From assembly GCF_000166275.1 (NCBI RefSeq), contig NZ_CM001023.1, positions 744,001 through 808,000 on the forward strand: a stretch of DNA of 64,000 nt. Direction: 5' to 3'. The translations under genes were made by a program, and so were the position numbers. The stretch is from Algoriphagus machipongonensis (GTDB taxonomy: Bacteria; Bacteroidota; Bacteroidia; Cytophagales; Cyclobacteriaceae). Under the pieces are notes generated by a model, which made no database searches, had not been told where the DNA came from, and worked only from the letters and a program-made list of their open reading frames with translations. Positions 8,522 to 19,800 of the stretch are shown here, one piece after another (within the stretch, counting starts at the first letter, position 1; each line of letters starts with the position of its first letter).

Positions 8522-8627
8522 CATGAAGGAAGAAAGTCTGAAAGCTTAAAAAGCAGCTTTAGTCAAAGTTTTCAGGTTTCAAACCTTCTTTCTTGATACT
8601 TACCTCTATTATCTTGATACTAATAAA

Positions 8628-9203
8628 ATGAATCATCTATATCCCATATTTCTGAAAGTCCATGAACTGAATATCCTGCTTGTAGGAGGAGGAAATGTAG
8701 GGACTGAAAAACTGGAGTTTTTACTCAAGTCTAGTCCTGAGGCACAGGTGACTGCTGTTTCAAAGGAATTCTCTCAAAGTTTTTTAGACTTGGCTCGCGA
8801 TAGAAAATCGGTACAAATGGTCGAGGATTCGTATGATGAGAAATACCTTAGCTCAAAGCATATGGTGATTGCAGCTACGGATGATAAGGAAGTAAACAAA
8901 CAAATCAGAGATGAAGCAAAGGCTAGGTTTTTATTGGTAAATGTCGCTGATACTCCTGATCTCTGTGATTTTTATCTGGGTGGAATCGTGACCAAAGGGA
9001 ATTTAAAAGTTGCGATTAGTACCAATGGAAAATCACCCACTGCAGCAAAACGCCTTCGACAATTGCTAGAAGAAGTACTTCCAGAGGAAATGGACGAATT
9101 ACTAGATAATCTCAATGCTTATAGAGATACCCTAAAAGGAGATTTTGAATACAAGGTGAAAGCCATGAATAAAATCACCAAAGGGCTAGTGGGAAAGCGA
9201 TAA
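8628..9203 (+). CDS. Precorrin-2 dehydrogenase / sirohydrochlorin ferrochelatase
   Basis: This 191-residue protein corresponds to the N-terminal CysG (Met8p-like) module. It has an NAD-binding Rossmann start LLVGGGNVGTEKLEFLL, the segment AATDDKEVNKQIRDEA, then NVADTPDLCDFYLGG and ISTNGKSPTAAKRLRQLLEE. It oxidises precorrin-2 to sirohydrochlorin and may insert iron to give siroheme, completing cofactor supply for the sulfite reductase. The C-terminal SUMT module is supplied in trans by the preceding cobA gene. Its stop codon lies inside the loop of a terminator hairpin, which marks the end of the cys operon. Confidence 0.9.
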   Translation: MNHLYPIFLKVHELNILLVGGGNVGTEKLEFLLKSSPEAQVTAVSKEFSQSFLDLARDRKSVQMVEDSYDEKYLSSKHMVIAATDDKEVNKQIRDEAKARFLLVNVADTPDLCDFYLGGIVTKGNLKVAISTNGKSPTAAKRLRQLLEEVLPEEMDELLDNLNAYRDTLKGDFEYKVKAMNKITKGLVGKR

Positions 9204-9217
9204 ACCTTTCCCTTTTT
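9191..9217 (+). terminator. Terminator of the cys operon, overlapping the stop codon
   Basis: GGGAAAG (9191-9197) pairs with CTTTCCC (9206-9212), followed by five T. The TAA stop at 9201-9203 lies in the loop. Confidence 0.65.
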
Positions 9218-9230
9218 GATTTTGTCCTTA

Positions 9231-10859
9231 CTATAATTGTTGATCTACTCCTGTCATTTCCCAATGACTCAAAGAAACAGGAATACTTCCGATGGAATTG
9301 AGTAAATCAAAAAACTTTTTCAGTTCAAATCCAGAAGATTCATTGATTCTGGCGTAGTCTGCCAAAGCATTTTCCAATAAATATTTTCCAGTGATATAGC
9401 TGCTGCCATATCCAGGCTGTCTCATGTACAAATGCTGCTCAAACAACAGTAATTCTTTCTCAGTCTTCATCCATCCTCGGGGCGTGTATTCTGAATGGAT
9501 TTTTCCTGCTTCTACCATAGTCATTTCATTTGCTTGGGCATAAAGAGAACCAAGGCCTCTTGCAGCTCTTTGGGCAATCATGATATAGACAATTTCCCGG
9601 GATCTTGGCGAGTCTTCATATAGTCCCGCATCCATGAAAATCTCCTCAACGGCGGTGGCAGTGCCTTCATTTCTAGAATCCCAAATATTATACAAAAGTG
9701 GTTTTCTTCTGATCTCGCTAGCGTGAGGTTCATTATCCATTCTTGCAAGTTCAAACCAATGGTAAAAATGAGAATACAAAGGTCTTGGGTCATAATGCAT
9801 TCCTATAGTAAAGAAGTTTCTGTTCTCTTCAGGAATAAATGACCCCATATGTTCTCTTAGTGCTGGTTCAAAATAATCTTTAACCGTGACAATGTTTTTT
9901 TCATCAAGAAATTCTAAAAGGCTTTGGGCAGACTTTTCAGCCATTGCATCAAATTCTTCAGGTGAACTGGCATCCTTCAGTTCTGGTAATCCCCTATTTC
10001 TATGCTCCTCAAGTTTCAGCGATGCCCAGGCTCTCGCTAGCTCTCTTTTGAGAATCATTACTTCATCCTCCCAGGTCAAAGGAACCAAATGTACGTTTTG
10101 CAAATACCAGGTGTAATTGCTTTTCCCTATTCCAGATTCTCCAGTTTTCTTAATTGCCTCACTTTTCAGCCAAGTCACAAATTCTTGGGTAGAAATTTTT
10201 GCTTCTTCAATTGATTTGACCAACTCATCATTTTCAGCAATTCCCTCAAGCTTTAAAATGCTTTCAAGGTTACTCACTTGTTCTTGAATACTTGGGATAC
10301 CCGCAGCCCAAAGCTCTTTCGCATTTCCTGTAAGGTTTTGTCTTGCCTGATTATTTAAGGCTGGAATGGACTTTATTTCTCCTAAAAACTTCTCTTCTTC
10401 CACAGTTCCTAAGGGGAAGGTATACTGCCACAATTCTAAAATTCCGTGGTGAGTGGGCCCCTCATGCGCTGGGACATCACTTCGTTCCATCCAAACAGAT
10501 TTGTAAAATGCAGGGTCTCTTTCCCAGGGTTTAAGCACTCTTTGATTAAAGTCATAGCCATTCATTTCTGCCCATACGATCCTGTAATCTACTTTTTGAG
10601 GTATAGACCATCCAGTTGTGTCAATTGATAAGAGTTGTTCTTGTAACTGGCGAAACTGGGGTAACCTTTTTTCAAAAGTTTCTTTTCTATAATCTGGCGC
10701 ACCATCAAATTTTGGAGGGTTTTCAAATGTTCTCCAAGTTTTAAAAAGAGAAACCAGATCGCTGTACTGCGCCTTATCATCATTGGCCAACAAGTGGAAT
10801 TGGGATGATATAATGAGAAAAGGGACGAGTAAAAAAGGAGCTAATTTTTTAAGATGCAT
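9231..10859 (-). CDS. Exported DUF885-family protein
   Basis: This 542-residue protein has an N-terminal signal sequence ([20 protein letters not shown]) and the layout of DUF885 proteins, a largely helical family related to zinc peptidases. The C-terminal [18 protein letters not shown] segment and the [11 protein letters not shown] region are typical of this branch. I do not see the HExxH zinc motif present in many DUF885 members; HEGPTHH near residue 130 and NEGTA occur instead. It may therefore be a variant or a non-peptidase. It is convergent with the siroheme gene and divergent from metK, and stands alone. Confidence 0.75.
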   Translation of the reverse strand: MHLKKLAPFLLVPFLIISSQFHLLANDDKAQYSDLVSLFKTWRTFENPPKFDGAPDYRKETFEKRLPQFRQLQEQLLSIDTTGWSIPQKVDYRIVWAEMNGYDFNQRVLKPWERDPAFYKSVWMERSDVPAHEGPTHHGILELWQYTFPLGTVEEEKFLGEIKSIPALNNQARQNLTGNAKELWAAGIPSIQEQVSNLESILKLEGIAENDELVKSIEEAKISTQEFVTWLKSEAIKKTGESGIGKSNYTWYLQNVHLVPLTWEDEVMILKRELARAWASLKLEEHRNRGLPELKDASSPEEFDAMAEKSAQSLLEFLDEKNIVTVKDYFEPALREHMGSFIPEENRNFFTIGMHYDPRPLYSHFYHWFELARMDNEPHASEIRRKPLLYNIWDSRNEGTATAVEEIFMDAGLYEDSPRSREIVYIMIAQRAARGLGSLYAQANEMTMVEAGKIHSEYTPRGWMKTEKELLLFEQHLYMRQPGYGSSYITGKYLLENALADYARINESSGFELKKFFDLLNSIGSIPVSLSHWEMTGVDQQL

Positions 10860-11017
10860 GTTTGGTGGTGGTGTTTTTAGATAAAGAAAGATAGTACTTG
10901 AAGCTTGTTTTTCCTGACGAATCCAAAAACAAAAAATTCAGTTGCTTAGACAGTTCTATTAGAATTCATTCGTTTGAAAAGTATAAAATTGAAAATCAGC
11001 TTAGCAACACTTACACA

Positions 11018-11052
11018 TTGGTTTTTTATTTCGTCGAGTTCCTGTATTTTTG
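11018..11052 (+). promoter_or_regulatory. metK promoter
   Basis: TTG at 11018-11020 and -7 box TATTTTTG at 11045-11052 match the Bacteroidota primary-sigma pattern, although the 24-base spacing is on the long side. About 35 bases of leader remain before the ATG, too short for a SAM riboswitch. Confidence 0.55.
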
Positions 11053-11087
11053 TGCTTCCTTAAAATACGCATCACAAATTCATTTAT

Positions 11088-12341
11088 ATGGCATATTTAT
11101 TTACCTCAGAGTCAGTATCTGAGGGGCACCCAGACAAGATTGCAGATCAGATTTCCGATGCATTGATCGATAATTTTTTGGCATTTGATCCAAATTCTAA
11201 GGTTGCTTGTGAAACGCTTGTCACCACTGGTCAAGTAGTTTTGGCAGGAGAAGTGAAATCCGAAACCTATCTGGATGTCCAGAAAATTGCCCGGGATGTT
11301 ATCAATCGAATTGGATACACAAAATCTGATTACATGTTTGAAGGTAATTCCTGTGGTGTTTTGTCTGCCATCCATGAGCAGTCTCAGGATATCAATCAAG
11401 GAGTAGATAGAAAAAGCCCAGAAGAGCAAGGTGCTGGTGACCAAGGGATGATGTTTGGGTATGCTACCAATGAAACTGAGAATTATATGCCTTTGGCATT
11501 GGATCTATCTCATATGATCCTTCGTGAGTTGGCTGAGTTGAGAAGAGAGAATAAGGAGATTTCTTATTTGAGACCTGATTCCAAAGCTCAGGTGACTATC
11601 GAATATTCTGATGACAATGTTCCTCAAAGAATTGAAGCGATTGTAGTTTCTACACAGCATGATGATTTTGATGAGGAAGAGACGATGCTGGCAAAAATCA
11701 AATCTGACATCGTTTCTATTTTGATTCCAAGAGTGGTAGCTCAGTTGAAGCCTGAAATTCAAAAGCTATTTACATCAGATATCAAATACCATATCAACCC
11801 AACAGGGAAGTTTGTAATCGGTGGGCCGCATGGTGACACTGGTTTGACTGGTAGAAAGATCATTGTGGATACATATGGAGGCAAAGGAGCACACGGTGGA
11901 GGAGCATTCTCTGGAAAAGATCCTTCTAAAGTGGATAGATCTGCAGCTTATGCTACTCGTCATATTGCCAAAAATATGGTAGCAGCTGGAATTGCAGATG
12001 AGATGCTTGTTCAAGTTTCTTATGCAATCGGAGTTGCAGCGCCGATGGGAATTTATGTAAATACCTATGGTACTGCCAAGGTAGATTTACATGATGGTGA
12101 AATCGCAAAGAAAATCGAAGAACTGTTTGATATGCGTCCTTATGCAATTGAGCAACGTTTGAAACTTCGTAACCCGATCTATGAAGAGACTGCAGCCTAT
12201 GGTCATATGGGAAGAAAAAATGAGGTTGTAACCAAAGTTTTTTATTCTCCATATACGGAGCCAATTAAAAAAGAAGTAGAATTATTCACCTGGGAGAAAT
12301 TAGATTTTGTAGATAAAATCAAATCCTCCTTCGGATTATAA
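11088..12341 (+). CDS. metK: S-adenosylmethionine synthetase
   Basis: MetK makes SAM from methionine and ATP. The 417-residue protein shows the ATP/methionine motif GHPDKIADQ near residue 13, the segment [18 protein letters not shown], and [16 protein letters not shown], the P-loop-like phosphate-binding signature. It is slightly longer than the ~385-residue E. coli enzyme through internal insertions common in Bacteroidota. It is monocistronic: it has its own promoter and a strong terminator directly after the stop. SAM is used by the nearby CobA methyltransferase, but no shared control is visible. Confidence 0.97.
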   Translation: MAYLFTSESVSEGHPDKIADQISDALIDNFLAFDPNSKVACETLVTTGQVVLAGEVKSETYLDVQKIARDVINRIGYTKSDYMFEGNSCGVLSAIHEQSQDINQGVDRKSPEEQGAGDQGMMFGYATNETENYMPLALDLSHMILRELAELRRENKEISYLRPDSKAQVTIEYSDDNVPQRIEAIVVSTQHDDFDEEETMLAKIKSDIVSILIPRVVAQLKPEIQKLFTSDIKYHINPTGKFVIGGPHGDTGLTGRKIIVDTYGGKGAHGGGAFSGKDPSKVDRSAAYATRHIAKNMVAAGIADEMLVQVSYAIGVAAPMGIYVNTYGTAKVDLHDGEIAKKIEELFDMRPYAIEQRLKLRNPIYEETAAYGHMGRKNEVVTKVFYSPYTEPIKKEVELFTWEKLDFVDKIKSSFGL

Positions 12342-12346
12342 AAAAC

Positions 12347-12380
12347 AAAGCCTTTCGATTAATTTCGAAAGGCTTTTTTG
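12347..12380. terminator. Strong intrinsic terminator after metK, likely bidirectional
   Basis: A 12-base stem AAAGCCTTTCGA / TCGAAAGGCTTT (12347-12376) is followed by T-rich sequence on the plus side and preceded by A-rich sequence, so it can also serve the convergent lipoprotein gene. Confidence 0.9.
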
Positions 12381-12401
12381 CTTTACCTGTTTGTGGCTTG
12401 A

Positions 12402-12887
12402 TTAAGAATTAGAGGTTTCTGTTTTCAAATCACATTTTGTTTTAAGCTCATTAACTTTTATTGTCCACAGATCTACATTGGCCTTAACTTTCTTGGCTTC
12501 TGTAGCAAGTCTTTCTAGATTTTCATCATCTTCTGTTGTCCATTTTCCTGAAGACATGTGGGTAGTCAAATCTTCCACTTCATTGGAGTTTTCTTGCCAA
12601 ACGCCGATTAAATCATCGACTTTTTCTTTTAATGCAGCATATTCAGTTTCACAATTACTCGATTCACCATTTACGCTGATCGTAATTGCCTCTGAGGCCT
12701 GACCTTCTTCTTTTTTTGTTTCCAATAAATACATTTGATCTCCAAGATCTTTAGAAAGATCTCCAATCATTTTGGAAGTGGTTTTCCATTCATCTAGAAG
12801 GCCTGTAAGCTTATCTACTTTTTGTTCTGACGGTCCGCAACTAAAAATCAGTCCAGTAAGAACAAAGAATACCATAAATTTTTTCAT
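12402..12887 (-). CDS. Small lipoprotein of unknown function
   Basis: The likely start is the ATG at 12887, giving MKKFMVFFVLTGLIFSC; the longer frame adds ten charged residues before the signal. The lipobox LIFSC implies lipidation and cell-envelope location. The mature ~145 residues are rich in Lys, Glu and Asp, with heptad-like helices (VDKLTGLLDEWKTTSKM, ALKEKVDDLIGVWQENS) suggesting a helical bundle or coiled coil, and four later cysteines or fewer. I do not recognise a named family. It is convergent with metK and shares its terminator. Confidence 0.75.
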   Translation of the reverse strand: MKKFMVFFVLTGLIFSCGPSEQKVDKLTGLLDEWKTTSKMIGDLSKDLGDQMYLLETKKEEGQASEAITISVNGESSNCETEYAALKEKVDDLIGVWQENSNEVEDLTTHMSSGKWTTEDDENLERLATEAKKVKANVDLWTIKVNELKTKCDLKTETSNS

Positions 12888-13116
12888 GTCAATACAAATT
12901 TTTCGGATGAAGTTCACTGACCAAATTTTTCCCAGGATTGAGAAATTATTTACTCATATAGGTCTCTTTCGCAGACTAAAATCACCTTTTAAAGGTTGTT
13001 CTAGCGAATTAATGAACTGTAGAATTATTTACCTTAAATTTGTCCAAATAGCATTCCAAGCTAGTCAGGGGAACCTTATTCGGTGTCTAAAATTGAAAAT
13101 GGAATAGGCTTGAAGC

Positions 13117-14103
13117 TTATGAAAACATTTCTTCAATCAATTGGGTGTAGAAGTCCCTTACCTCCATTCCATAAGCACGAACCTGCTGGGAAATTAAGCT
13201 AGTTTCTGTTTGGCCCGGAACGGTATTAATTTCGATAAAGTAGAATTTTCCACTGCCTTCCTGTAAGAAGTAATCAATTCTCACAGAGCCTTTGCAATTA
13301 AGCTTTTCATAAATTTTTGCCGCAATCCTATTTACCCGAGAGATTTCTTCCTCGTTCATTCTACCTGGAGTGATTTCATTGGTCACCCCGGCAACATATT
13401 TAGCCTCAAAATCAAAAAACTCTTTGCTACTGACGATTTCTGTGGCAGGAAGTACTGTTACTTGGCCTTTACCTTTAAAAACTCCAATCGAAAACTCCCT
13501 CCCTGAAACAAATTCTTCTACAAGTACTTGGCTGTCTTCATCAAAGGCTTTGTCTAGTGCTTCTCCAAGTTCATCCCAAGTTTTTACTTTGCTCATCCCT
13601 ATGGAGCTACCACCATTGTTTGGTTTAATGAAAAGCGGTAATGTCAACTCCTCTTGAATTCGATTTTGATTCAGGCTTGAGTTATCAAAAAGTTGGATGG
13701 ATTTGGCAATATGTAATTCCTCAATATCATCAACCACTGCTTTGGTGTAGCCTTTATTCATAGTGATTGCAGAGGTGAGTTGATCACAAGTGGTATATGG
13801 AATGCCAATCATGTCAAAATATCCGGCAAGTTTCCCATCTTCTCCAGGTGAGCCATGAAGTATATTGAATACCCCATCAAAAGTGATTTTATCATCACCT
13901 ATTCTGATGCTGAAGTCATTGAGATCTACTGGGATTTTTTCACCAGAAACACTTAAAAAATGCCAATCTCCTGGGTAAATCAGAATTTTATAAACCTCAT
14001 ATAATTCGCGGTTGATAGTCTTCTCTACTACTGCAGCGCTTTTTAATGAGATGACAGATTCGCCGGTATATCCACCGGTTACAAGGGCTATTTTCTTTTT
14101 CAT
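13117..14103 (-). CDS. ddl: D-alanine--D-alanine ligase
   Basis: Ddl makes the D-Ala-D-Ala dipeptide for peptidoglycan. The 328-residue protein has the ATP-grasp arrangement: N-terminal VTGGYTGESVISLKSA, HGSPGEDGKLAGYFDMIGIPYT, the ATP-binding PLFIKPNNGGSSIGMSKV and VEEFVSGREFSIGVF, and the metal/ligand site FIEINTVPGQTE. It is not in a mur/fts cluster here. No terminator or clear -7 box is visible at its ends. Confidence 0.93.
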   Translation of the reverse strand: MKKKIALVTGGYTGESVISLKSAAVVEKTINRELYEVYKILIYPGDWHFLSVSGEKIPVDLNDFSIRIGDDKITFDGVFNILHGSPGEDGKLAGYFDMIGIPYTTCDQLTSAITMNKGYTKAVVDDIEELHIAKSIQLFDNSSLNQNRIQEELTLPLFIKPNNGGSSIGMSKVKTWDELGEALDKAFDEDSQVLVEEFVSGREFSIGVFKGKGQVTVLPATEIVSSKEFFDFEAKYVAGVTNEITPGRMNEEEISRVNRIAAKIYEKLNCKGSVRIDYFLQEGSGKFYFIEINTVPGQTETSLISQQVRAYGMEVRDFYTQLIEEMFS

Positions 14104-14174
14104 CGAGGTAAAAATTCAAAGTACGAATTACTTGATTTTTATTCTATTTCCCGCAAATTTCCATAGATAACTCT

Positions 14175-14214
14175 CGCAGATTTTCGGGGATAATTAACGC
14201 AGATGTTCGCAGAT
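14175..14214. repeat. Short CGCAGAT-word intergenic repeat
   Basis: The word CGCAGAT occurs three times within 40 bases (14175, 14199 and 14208) in the gap between ddl and the 82-residue gene. It looks like a decayed low-complexity repeat. Confidence 0.35.
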
Positions 14215-14282
14215 CAAAAAAAAGAAATCCGACTTAAAGGATAAAATTTGGAATGCTTTCGTATATCAATTTTCGATGGCAC

Positions 14283-14531
14283 TTAAGCCAGTTTTATCTG
14301 ATCCAAGTAAAACTTCATCCTTGAATGATCTCTTGGCAAGAAATCAATCTTGTCAATTTTATCATGTTTGTGGTTGTAGAATACCTCCACGTATTCATTT
14401 TCTAATAAATAGAGGTTGATTTTATGCTTGTAGTATCGAATGCCCACTACAAAAGTGCCTTCCGTGTAGAGGGTATTTATTTTTTTATGAAAAGGGAGGT
14501 TGATAAATTCTTCTCTGCTCATATCCTTCAT
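14283..14531 (-). CDS. Small hypothetical protein
   Basis: This 82-residue protein has a plausible coding pattern but no family I can name. It is charged and aromatic (GIRYYKHKINLYLLENEYVEVFYNHKHDKIDKIDFL), predicted as alternating beta-strands, with a helical N terminus SREEFINLPFHKKINTLY. No signal peptide or membrane segment. Two in-frame ATG codons (14531 and 14522) are possible starts. The fold could be a small cytosolic sheet domain. It is divergent from the NlpC/P60 gene. Confidence 0.6.
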   Translation of the reverse strand: MKDMSREEFINLPFHKKINTLYTEGTFVVGIRYYKHKINLYLLENEYVEVFYNHKHDKIDKIDFLPRDHSRMKFYLDQIKLA

Positions 14532-14628
14532 TCAATCAACGAATATACTAAATAGAAAGGCTCTTTTTGATAAATAGCTCTTGATTACTTGACTCAAGAA
14601 TCTTATACTTGAAAGACTAAATACGAGC

Positions 14629-15111
14629 ATGAGCACTCAAAGATTCCTTCAAGTACTAATTTTTTCGATTTTCATAGTAGCCACAGCCGCTTCTTGTGCC
14701 TCAAAGAAGAAGATGGCCAAAAATGATCCTTTCGATGTGGTGATCAATACAGCAAGAAGTTATACGGGAACTCCTTACAAATACGGGGGGACTACCCGTG
14801 CTGGGATTGATTGTTCGGCCTTAATTTATCACGCATATTATTCTGTAGGCATAGCTATGCCCCGTGTTTCAGCAGATCAAAGTGAGGTGGGAAAAAAAGT
14901 GAATGCTAATCAATTGCAAAGAGGGGACGTTTTGTTTTTTGCCACAGGAAAAAGAAAGAAAAGAGTAACCCATGCCGGTATTGTGACGGAAGTCTCTAAA
15001 AATGATATTAGGTTTATACACTCTTCCACTTCCTTAGGTGTTTCGGAGGATTTTTTAAGTAACCGCTATTGGTCAAAAGTATTTTTGTTTGGGAGAAGGA
15101 TTATGGAATAA
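14629..15111 (+). CDS. NlpC/P60 (C40) peptidoglycan endopeptidase lipoprotein
   Basis: The 160-residue precursor has a lipoprotein signal with lipobox ending TAASC (Cys23). The rest is a single NlpC/P60 domain: catalytic Cys62 in GIDCSALIYHAY, His115 in THAGIV and third polar residue His131 in FIHSS. Such enzymes cut gamma-D-Glu-diaminopimelate or similar links in cell-wall stem peptides, here probably from the inner face of the outer membrane or the periplasm. It is close to Spr/YafL-type enzymes in size. Own transcription unit. Confidence 0.92.
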   Translation: MSTQRFLQVLIFSIFIVATAASCASKKKMAKNDPFDVVINTARSYTGTPYKYGGTTRAGIDCSALIYHAYYSVGIAMPRVSADQSEVGKKVNANQLQRGDVLFFATGKRKKRVTHAGIVTEVSKNDIRFIHSSTSLGVSEDFLSNRYWSKVFLFGRRIME

Positions 15112-15189
15112 ATTTTCTGGAAAAAGAGGGGCTTAGAGAGGATTGGTGATCAATTTCTAAATAAGGTCAGGATTATTTTCCAAATATCC

Positions 15190-16768
<1,579 letters not shown>

Positions 16769-16830
16769 ATAGAAAATAAAGCGGCGGCTAAGAAATCTTG
16801 GCCGTTTGCTTTTTTATAAATCCGAATCAG

Positions 16831-17076
16831 ATGCATTTAGAAATCGTCACACCGGACAAAAAAGTATTTCAGGGTGAAGTGACCGAGGCCAGTTTCCCTG
16901 GTGCCAATGGTTCATTTCAGGTGCTGAATAATCACGCTCCTATCGTTTCGGCTTTAGCAAAAGGAACTGTTTCTTTTACGACAGATGAAGGAAAACAATC
17001 CATGGTTGTAGATGGTGGAGTGGTAGAAGTAAAAGACAATGTGATTGTATTGCTGGCTGAGAAAGTAGTCGCTTAA
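16831..17076 (+). CDS. atpC: ATP synthase F1 subunit epsilon (short form)
   Basis: Epsilon is part of the central stalk. Starting at ATG 16831 (MHLEIVTPDKKVF), the protein has 81 residues and contains only the N-terminal beta-sandwich domain (FPGANGSFQVLNNHAPIVSAL). The usual C-terminal two-helix domain that inhibits ATP hydrolysis is missing. This short form is known in Bacteroidota, so it is probably not a truncation by mutation. A terminator follows, ending the atpDC operon. Confidence 0.93.
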   Translation: MHLEIVTPDKKVFQGEVTEASFPGANGSFQVLNNHAPIVSALAKGTVSFTTDEGKQSMVVDGGVVEVKDNVIVLLAEKVVA

Positions 17077-17097
17077 ACAATTCAACCAAATTATTGT

Positions 17098-17130
17098 AAA
17101 GGTCTCCTATGTAAATGGGAGACCTTTTTT
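17098..17130 (+). terminator. Terminator of atpDC
   Basis: AAAGGTCTCC (17098-17107) pairs with GGAGACCTTT (17118-17127), followed by a T run. Confidence 0.85.
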
Positions 17131-17218
17131 AATTCCTTTTAGGTAACGCCTATATCTCATTTTTTAATTGGGACAAAGAGGAGGTCCTTTTGATACTAGT
17201 TTTATACTATATTCGGCT

Positions 17219-18097
17219 ATGAAATTTCTCCTTTTTCTCCTTCTTATGTCGACAGCTTTTTTTATGAAAAGTGATTCCCAAAAGTCTCATAAATCCTTTC
17301 ATGAGGACTTTTCTAAATCAAAATCGAGGTATTTTCACTATGGTTCGACGGGTACAAAAGCCGATTTTAAGTTTAACATGGGAGTAGATTCTCCAACTGA
17401 TCCAGAAAAGAAAATCCTTTCTTTTAAGCTTGATCCTTTAGATGAAGCTGGCCCAGGTAAAGGCCCAGAAATTATTTCGAAGAAGTTTACTCATTTCGGA
17501 ACCTATTCCACTCGTTTAAAAGTGCCTGATGTAAAAGATAAACAACCCAATGTCGGTGCAGTTGTAGGGTATTTTACCTATCATGATGATGATCAGGAAG
17601 GATTGAGCGAAATCGATTTTGAATGGTTGATTGCAGATCCTAGAATAATCTATGTGGGAACCTGGACAGGTGAGCATGGAAAGCTCCAGCGCATCGGGAG
17701 GATAATTAATTTAGCCAAAGGAGAAATTATTGAGACGATTTCCAAGATCAATTATGATGGTGCTCCTACGGCTTTAGAAGGAATGCAAAATATGCCTGAA
17801 ACAATTCAGGCAATCAAAAATTACGATGCTTCCTCCCAGTTTTATACTTATGGTTTTGATTGGGATAGTGATCGAATGAGATGGTGGATGATCCATCCGG
17901 AAACTGCAGATACGGTTACACTTTGGGATTATCAAGGTTCAAAGCTTGGGATTCCGCAGCATGCTTCAAAGTATCGAATGAACTTCTGGCATACCAAAGA
18001 TTGGGCGGTTGAAGGAAATCCGAATTCCTTGGAAAAACCTAACTTTCCATTTGAATTGGAAATTGACTGGATGGAGTATAGTCCAGAAAAGAACTAG
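17219..18097 (+). CDS. Exported glycoside hydrolase family 16-like protein
   Basis: The ATG at 17219 opens a signal sequence MKFLLFLLLMSTAFFMKS; an in-frame TTG 51 bases upstream would bury it. The protein of 292 residues carries the GH16 catalytic pattern ExDxE as E131-I-D133-F-E135 in GLSEIDFEWL, preceded by the strand KFTHFGTYSTRLKVPD and followed by FYTYGFDWDSDRMRWW, all typical of the jelly-roll beta-glucanase fold. It should cut beta-1,3 or beta-1,4 linked glucans or galactans in the periplasm or outside; the exact glycan cannot be read. The adjacent GH29 gene suggests an interest in algal or plant polysaccharide. Confidence 0.8.
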   Translation: MKFLLFLLLMSTAFFMKSDSQKSHKSFHEDFSKSKSRYFHYGSTGTKADFKFNMGVDSPTDPEKKILSFKLDPLDEAGPGKGPEIISKKFTHFGTYSTRLKVPDVKDKQPNVGAVVGYFTYHDDDQEGLSEIDFEWLIADPRIIYVGTWTGEHGKLQRIGRIINLAKGEIIETISKINYDGAPTALEGMQNMPETIQAIKNYDASSQFYTYGFDWDSDRMRWWMIHPETADTVTLWDYQGSKLGIPQHASKYRMNFWHTKDWAVEGNPNSLEKPNFPFELEIDWMEYSPEKN

Positions 18098-18230
18098 CTA
18101 ATTCTATAAGTTTGCGAAAAATGAGTCTAGCCAGTTTATAGTTTAAGTCACATTGAAAACCATTGCAGCTGAACGACATCGATCGGAATAAACTTTGATG
18201 CCGCTATCAATGTCGAATTTTATAATACAT

Positions 18231-18253
18231 GTCAGTCCGAGCGGAGTCGAGGA
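18231..18253. repeat. Dispersed repeat containing AGCGGAGTCGA
   Basis: The intergenic word GTCAGTCCGAGCGGAGTCGA, with GGAC after it, resembles the widespread Bacteroidota repeat TTCGACTCCGCTC in reverse. The same core GAGCGGAGTCGA appears inside the ABC-F coding sequence at 39109-39120. The surrounding gap (18098-18330) holds no gene I can support. Confidence 0.5.
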
Positions 18254-18330
18254 CCTTTCAATTTTGAAACCCTCGTCACTAAAGTGCTCAGTTTGACAAA
18301 TCTGTATTTTTAAAACATCTTTTTTACTTA

Positions 18331-19677
18331 TCAATTACTCTCAATTACCTGTCCTTTTTCTCGATAGAGATCTACAGGACCGTCTAATAATACCGCAATT
18401 ACCGTGATATCCTTGTCATAGACATTGTCAGGAATATCGATGTATTTCATTCCCGGCACTGCGCTCCAGTACATTTTGCCTACTTCTCTGGATTGAAGTT
18501 TGGTGCCATTCCCTACGACCCAGACACGCTGGATTTTATTTTTTAGGCCTTTGATCGCTAGAGACTCATTGACTTTGTAGTCTAAGTAGATATATAGGAT
18601 GGTTTTATCCTTGGAAAGTGTGGTTGGTGCATACACGTGGCCGTCAGGAATACCCGCTTGAGTTTCGTAGATCGCTGACTCATGCTTGGAAGTCCAGCGC
18701 CCAAATTCATTAAGGATGTTTACAGCTTCTTCCGGAATCGTTCCGTCAGGCTTTGGTCCAAAATCCATCAATAAATTGCCACCCATGTGAAGACAGTCTA
18801 CAAAAATACGTAGGAGCTCACTAGGAGATTTATAAGCATGATCATTTCCTTGATAGCCCCAACTATTGTTCATGGTCATGCAAAGCTCCCAATATTCGCT
18901 AGCTGGTCTTGTAACCGGAACTCCTTGCTCAGGAGTTTCATAGTCGCCGAAGCCCGGACCAAGTCTAGAATTGATTATGAGATTTGGGTTGTACCCCAAT
19001 AATTTCTTTTTGAGCTCTGCGCTTCTCCATTCTTCTGGCTTATGTTCCCAGTCCCCGTCAAACCAGTACAAGTCTGGGTTGTATTGCTCGGAGAGTTCAC
19101 TTAGCTGAGCAAAGTTGAAATCAGTGAATTTCCTGAACCTCTCCGGATCGTTTTTATAGCGATAGGTTTCTCTGGTATTTCTATCGTAATCCGGATGAGA
19201 CCAATCCAAAACTGAGAAATAGATTCCTTTTTTGATGTCCTCTTTTTCTAAGGCATTCATCAATGGGCCTACCAAGTCTTTTCCTGCTGGAGTTTTTTTC
19301 ACAACAGAAAGATCCGATTCTTTGGTGTCCCAAAGTGCTACTCCATCATGATGTTTTGCTGTGAGCACTGCGTACTTGGCACCGCTTTGCTTGATTAACT
19401 TTGCCCACTTCTCAGGATCATATTTACTGGCAGTAAATCCATCGAGCTGCTTCATGTAATCCTCATAGCTGATGTAATCATTGAAAAAGGACCAGGATTC
19501 ATCGATTCCATTGACAGAATAAATTCCCCAGTGGATAAAGATCCCAAGTTTGGCATCTTTAAACCATTCCATTTTATCTGGGTTCTCCTGTGAAAATGCT
19601 TTGGTAGATCCTAAAAAAAAGAATAGAATAATGCATCCTGCAGCAAGGATACTTTTGAGTTTAGTAGAGGTATTCAC
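18331..19677 (-). CDS. Alpha-L-fucosidase, GH29
   Basis: The 448-residue precursor has a signal peptide (ILAAGCIILFFFLGSTKAFSQ). The mature protein begins MEWFKDAKLGIFIHWGIYSV, the standard GH29 opening, and continues with AVLTAKHHDGVALWDT and the nucleophile motif LYWFDGDWE with Asp207. GH29 enzymes remove alpha-L-fucose with retention. A C-terminal beta-sandwich (about residues 355-448) follows. It is convergent with the GH16-like gene and divergent from rpsU. No dedicated regulator or SusCD pair is adjacent. Confidence 0.92.
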   Translation of the reverse strand: MNTSTKLKSILAAGCIILFFFLGSTKAFSQENPDKMEWFKDAKLGIFIHWGIYSVNGIDESWSFFNDYISYEDYMKQLDGFTASKYDPEKWAKLIKQSGAKYAVLTAKHHDGVALWDTKESDLSVVKKTPAGKDLVGPLMNALEKEDIKKGIYFSVLDWSHPDYDRNTRETYRYKNDPERFRKFTDFNFAQLSELSEQYNPDLYWFDGDWEHKPEEWRSAELKKKLLGYNPNLIINSRLGPGFGDYETPEQGVPVTRPASEYWELCMTMNNSWGYQGNDHAYKSPSELLRIFVDCLHMGGNLLMDFGPKPDGTIPEEAVNILNEFGRWTSKHESAIYETQAGIPDGHVYAPTTLSKDKTILYIYLDYKVNESLAIKGLKNKIQRVWVVGNGTKLQSREVGKMYWSAVPGMKYIDIPDNVYDKDITVIAVLLDGPVDLYREKGQVIESN

Positions 19678-19762
19678 GTTTTAATAGTTATTGGGATTTA
19701 AAATTAGGTATTTCGCCCTAATAATCAATAATCATGGTATCCGTTTATTTGAAAGTCTGGTA

Positions 19763-19791
19763 TTGTTTTTAAAATAATATCCATACCTTTG
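19763..19791 (+). promoter_or_regulatory. rpsU promoter
   Basis: TTG (19763-19765), 18-base spacer and -7 box TACCTTTG (19784-19791). Confidence 0.7.
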
Positions 19792-19800
19792 CAGTCGCGA

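Noticed and set aside
10860..11087. SAM riboswitch upstream of metK
   Set aside because: Only ~35 bases separate the -7 box from the ATG and I see no SAM-aptamer fold, so regulation by a riboswitch is not supported.
10898..11122. Frame overlapping the metK leader
   Set aside because: It runs into the start of metK in another frame and covers the metK promoter; metK is certain.
18143..18334. 63-residue minus frame in the GH16-GH29 gap
   Set aside because: It is made up of the dispersed GAGCGGAGTCGA repeat region and has no family features.
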